In this document: piece by piece, positions 13,295 through 15,229 of the stretch
Numbering within the stretch: position 1 is the first letter of the stretch
Layout: each line of letters opens with the position of its first letter
Made by a program: the position numbers and the translations under genes
The notes under the pieces: generated by a model
Seen by the model: only the letters and a program-made list of their open reading frames with translations
Database searches by the model: none
What the model was told of the DNA's origin: nothing
Assembly: GCA_000438355.1 (NCBI GenBank)
Contig: FR901469.1
Span: 2,185 to 17,413 of the forward strand
DNA: 15,229 nt
Direction of reading: 5' to 3'
Origin: Clostridium sp. CAG:273
GTDB lineage: Bacteria > Bacillota > Clostridia > TANB77 > CAG-508

Positions 13295-15073
13295 TTAATT
13301 TTCTTTTGATTCTAATAGTTTGCGTTTATTTTTAAAGTATGCAACAATCAAGTATATTATATAACCTATTATTGTTATAAAAGAAATTACCATACAAATT
13401 TTATGAAGTGTTGTAGTATGATATTCTACATTAATGTGTCCTTTCATAGATGGGTCTAAGTTAATTTGTATAAATCCATTATCTGACTCTGTAACTTCTA
13501 ATTTTACTTTTTCATTTGAAGAATTATTATTGTTACTTTCGGTAGAATTATTATTTTCTTTAGAAGGTGTATATGTTACAACATAGCCTTTATAGTATAA
13601 ATAAGGTAATTCTACTACAGTACCTTCTTGTACATCTGATATATTAAAGTCTAGCACGCCATTTACTTTACTTTCATCTAATATATTAGCTTTTCCAGAT
13701 GTAACAATTGCTTTGTTTTCTCTATTCATTGTATAGTCAAAGTTATTAATTGATTTTTGTGGCCAGTATTCTAAGTAAGATGAATATCTACTAACTTGCC
13801 AACTATAATCTATAACTTCTGGCTCTTCAAAATATGCATTGTCTTTTACAGGATAGTCTAAGTCTGATATAAAGTGTAATGCATAAAAACCAGAAAATAT
13901 AATAAGTGAAATTGTTACAACTGTTTTACCTATAATTTTACTTTTTTCTTGCCATTGTTCCATTAGTATATCTATTAAGAGTGCAAAGTTTATTCCTGCA
14001 ATAATAGAGAAGAAGAATATTATAAGTCCAACCATTCTCCATGGAAATTGTATCATTTGCAATGGGTCTGGCATAAAATACCAAGGGGTAATAAATGTTG
14101 CCATAATGCAAGACACAATTCCTGCGATAAGCATAAATTTATATGTAGGAACTTCTTTAGCTTTTTTATATACAAAAGGTGTAATTATTAATCCAACTAA
14201 TAAAAGTATACCAATATTATAAAAGCGACCTTCTTGGCTAATTCCGTTAAAGTAAGGGAATATTAGCTCTATAGGATTTAAGGCACTATTTTGTACAGAT
14301 TCGTTTGTATACATTTTTCTAGAAACTTCATATTCTGTTCCTGACATTTGTTCCATTAATGGTCCATAGAAAAATAGTACAGATAAAATTATTATTAATG
14401 TAGAAATTACAAAGTTTTTTAATATTTTTTTGTCTTTTAATTTTTTTATATTAACAAGTACATAGAAAAGTCCTATTAAAAAGGTAAGCATTGTACTTAT
14501 ATTATGTGATAAAACCAAGCCGATTGTACCAAATACATATATATATGACTTTTCTGTTTTTCCTTCAAACAGTAAGTATACACCACGCAAAACAATTGGT
14601 ATAAATATAAATCCTGCAATTTCGCCAACCGCAAGTCTTGTATATGCATTAAGCATGCGATAAGGTGCACACATATAAAGTATAGCAGAAAGCATTGCTG
14701 CAAATTTATTATTAGAAATTGTTTTTACCAATTGGTACATTGCTATTCCAGATAGTACAAATGTAAGGAAAATAAATATCTTCATAGCTGTTACAACATT
14801 ATTTGTTAAAAATGCAAAAACAACGTTAATTATAGTTGAAACAGGTGGATAAAATAAATTCCATGGAAATCCAAAGCCTAAAGAAAAACGGTCTATTATA
14901 AATGGATTTTTACCATTTGTTATTTGCTCAATTGTTCCAATAGTTCTAGAAATGTGAAATTCTCCATCATCTCCAGTGTGTATACCCTGCTGAAATAGGG
15001 GAATACACATTATTAAAGCTACTCCAATAATTATTAAATAGTAAATTATGTTTTTTGATAAAATTTTTTTCAT
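13295..15073 (-). CDS. Polytopic membrane protein, PTPS-related / YfhO-like (GT-C-like)
   Basis: This 592-residue protein has an N-terminal membrane anchor and roughly ten further hydrophobic segments. After the first helix the loop reads HTGDDGEFHISR (D35, D36, H40), and further on GFGFPWNLFYPPV. This fits the family called 6-pyruvoyl-tetrahydropterin synthase-related membrane protein (PF10131, close to YfhO). These proteins look like GT-C glycosyltransferases, with an acidic pair in the first extracytoplasmic loop, and are thought to add or move sugars on lipid carriers. The pterin name is historical. A soluble beta-rich region (about 400-560, with an Asn/Ser run) precedes a last helix (about 563-582) and a basic tail. 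GGAAGGA lies about a dozen bases before the ATG. Its acceptor and sugar are unknown. Confidence 0.78.
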   Translation of the reverse strand: MKKILSKNIIYYLIIIGVALIMCIPLFQQGIHTGDDGEFHISRTIGTIEQITNGKNPFIIDRFSLGFGFPWNLFYPPVSTIINVVFAFLTNNVVTAMKIFIFLTFVLSGIAMYQLVKTISNNKFAAMLSAILYMCAPYRMLNAYTRLAVGEIAGFIFIPIVLRGVYLLFEGKTEKSYIYVFGTIGLVLSHNISTMLTFLIGLFYVLVNIKKLKDKKILKNFVISTLIIILSVLFFYGPLMEQMSGTEYEVSRKMYTNESVQNSALNPIELIFPYFNGISQEGRFYNIGILLLVGLIITPFVYKKAKEVPTYKFMLIAGIVSCIMATFITPWYFMPDPLQMIQFPWRMVGLIIFFFSIIAGINFALLIDILMEQWQEKSKIIGKTVVTISLIIFSGFYALHFISDLDYPVKDNAYFEEPEVIDYSWQVSRYSSYLEYWPQKSINNFDYTMNRENKAIVTSGKANILDESKVNGVLDFNISDVQEGTVVELPYLYYKGYVVTYTPSKENNNSTESNNNNSSNEKVKLEVTESDNGFIQINLDPSMKGHINVEYHTTTLHKICMVISFITIIGYIIYLIVAYFKNKRKLLESKEN

Positions 15074-15096
15074 GTTTACTAATCATTCCTTCCACA

Positions 15097-15159
15097 AGCA
15101 TTTTTATATTACACAAATACTATTAAAATATTATTTAAAAATTTGAATATAAAAATGCT
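15097..15159. repeat. 14-bp inverted repeat upstream of the membrane protein gene
   Basis: AGCATTTTTATATT (15097-15110) is matched exactly by its reverse complement at 15146-15159 across a 35-base AT-rich loop. The right arm contains the candidate -10 box of the minus-strand gene. Confidence 0.75.
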
Positions 15160-15173
15160 ACATTTATTTTCAA
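15146..15173 (-). promoter_or_regulatory. Candidate promoter of the membrane protein gene
   Basis: On the minus strand, -35 TTGAAA (15173-15168), a 16-base spacer and -10 TATATT (15151-15146). The leader would be about 65 bases and would carry the other arm of the inverted repeat. Confidence 0.5.
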
Positions 15174-15187
15174 AATGATTATACACT

Positions 15188-15229
15188 ATGAAAATAGATT
15201 ATTCAATAAGACAAATAGAATATATAAGG
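15188..15229 (+). CDS. Possible start of a gene running off the right edge
   Basis: An ATG opens 14 codons (MKIDYSIRQIEYIR) with no stop before the window ends. No ribosome binding site is seen, so it may be chance. The RQIEYI stretch slightly recalls the start of LysR-type regulators, but it is too short to call. Confidence 0.2.
   Translation, partial: MKIDYSIRQIEYIR

Overview
The window comes from a very AT-rich, low-GC Gram-positive bacterium, most likely an uncultured anaerobic member of the Clostridia. The signs are strong GGAGG-type ribosome binding sites, near-exclusive AGA arginine codons, a class A penicillin-binding protein with a PASTA domain, and secreted SH3b and dockerin-type wall proteins. 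No phage structural genes, CRISPR array, transposase or integrase is visible.

Positions 1-5300 hold a rightward housekeeping block. It contains the 3' end of a penicillin-binding protein gene (open at the left edge), cysS, a DUF1189-type membrane protein with a long charged tail, and ftsH. A strong two-way terminator (5250-5304) separates ftsH from a convergent RluA-type pseudouridine synthase gene (5338-6315, minus strand).

Positions 6316-6893 hold a small foreign-looking gene (73 codons, minus strand) with its own promoter and terminator. Seven of its eight arginine codons are CGN and its G+C is 40.5 %. It is divergent from an envelope operon, and both -35 boxes are touched by the arms of one inverted repeat.

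Positions 6894-10812 encode two exported proteins, probably co-transcribed. The first is a GH73-type glucosaminidase with SH3b repeats and a C-terminal duplicated dockerin. The second is a membrane-anchored protein with an Ig-like, an SH3b and two cadherin-like domains and an acidic cytoplasmic tail. Together they suggest peptidoglycan remodelling at the cell surface.

Positions 10813-12085 carry a terminator region, a tRNA-Thr(CGU) gene, and a single ORF6N-type gene with a phospholipase D-like C-terminal half. The gene lies between two imperfect direct repeats of about 19 bp. The first repeat begins at the discriminator base and CCA end of the tRNA. This looks like a small one-gene insertion at a tRNA att-type site.

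Positions 12086-15229 hold an HD-superfamily phosphohydrolase gene, a two-way terminator, a convergent polytopic membrane protein gene of the PTPS-related/YfhO-like type, and an inverted repeat over that gene's promoter. A gene may begin at the right edge.
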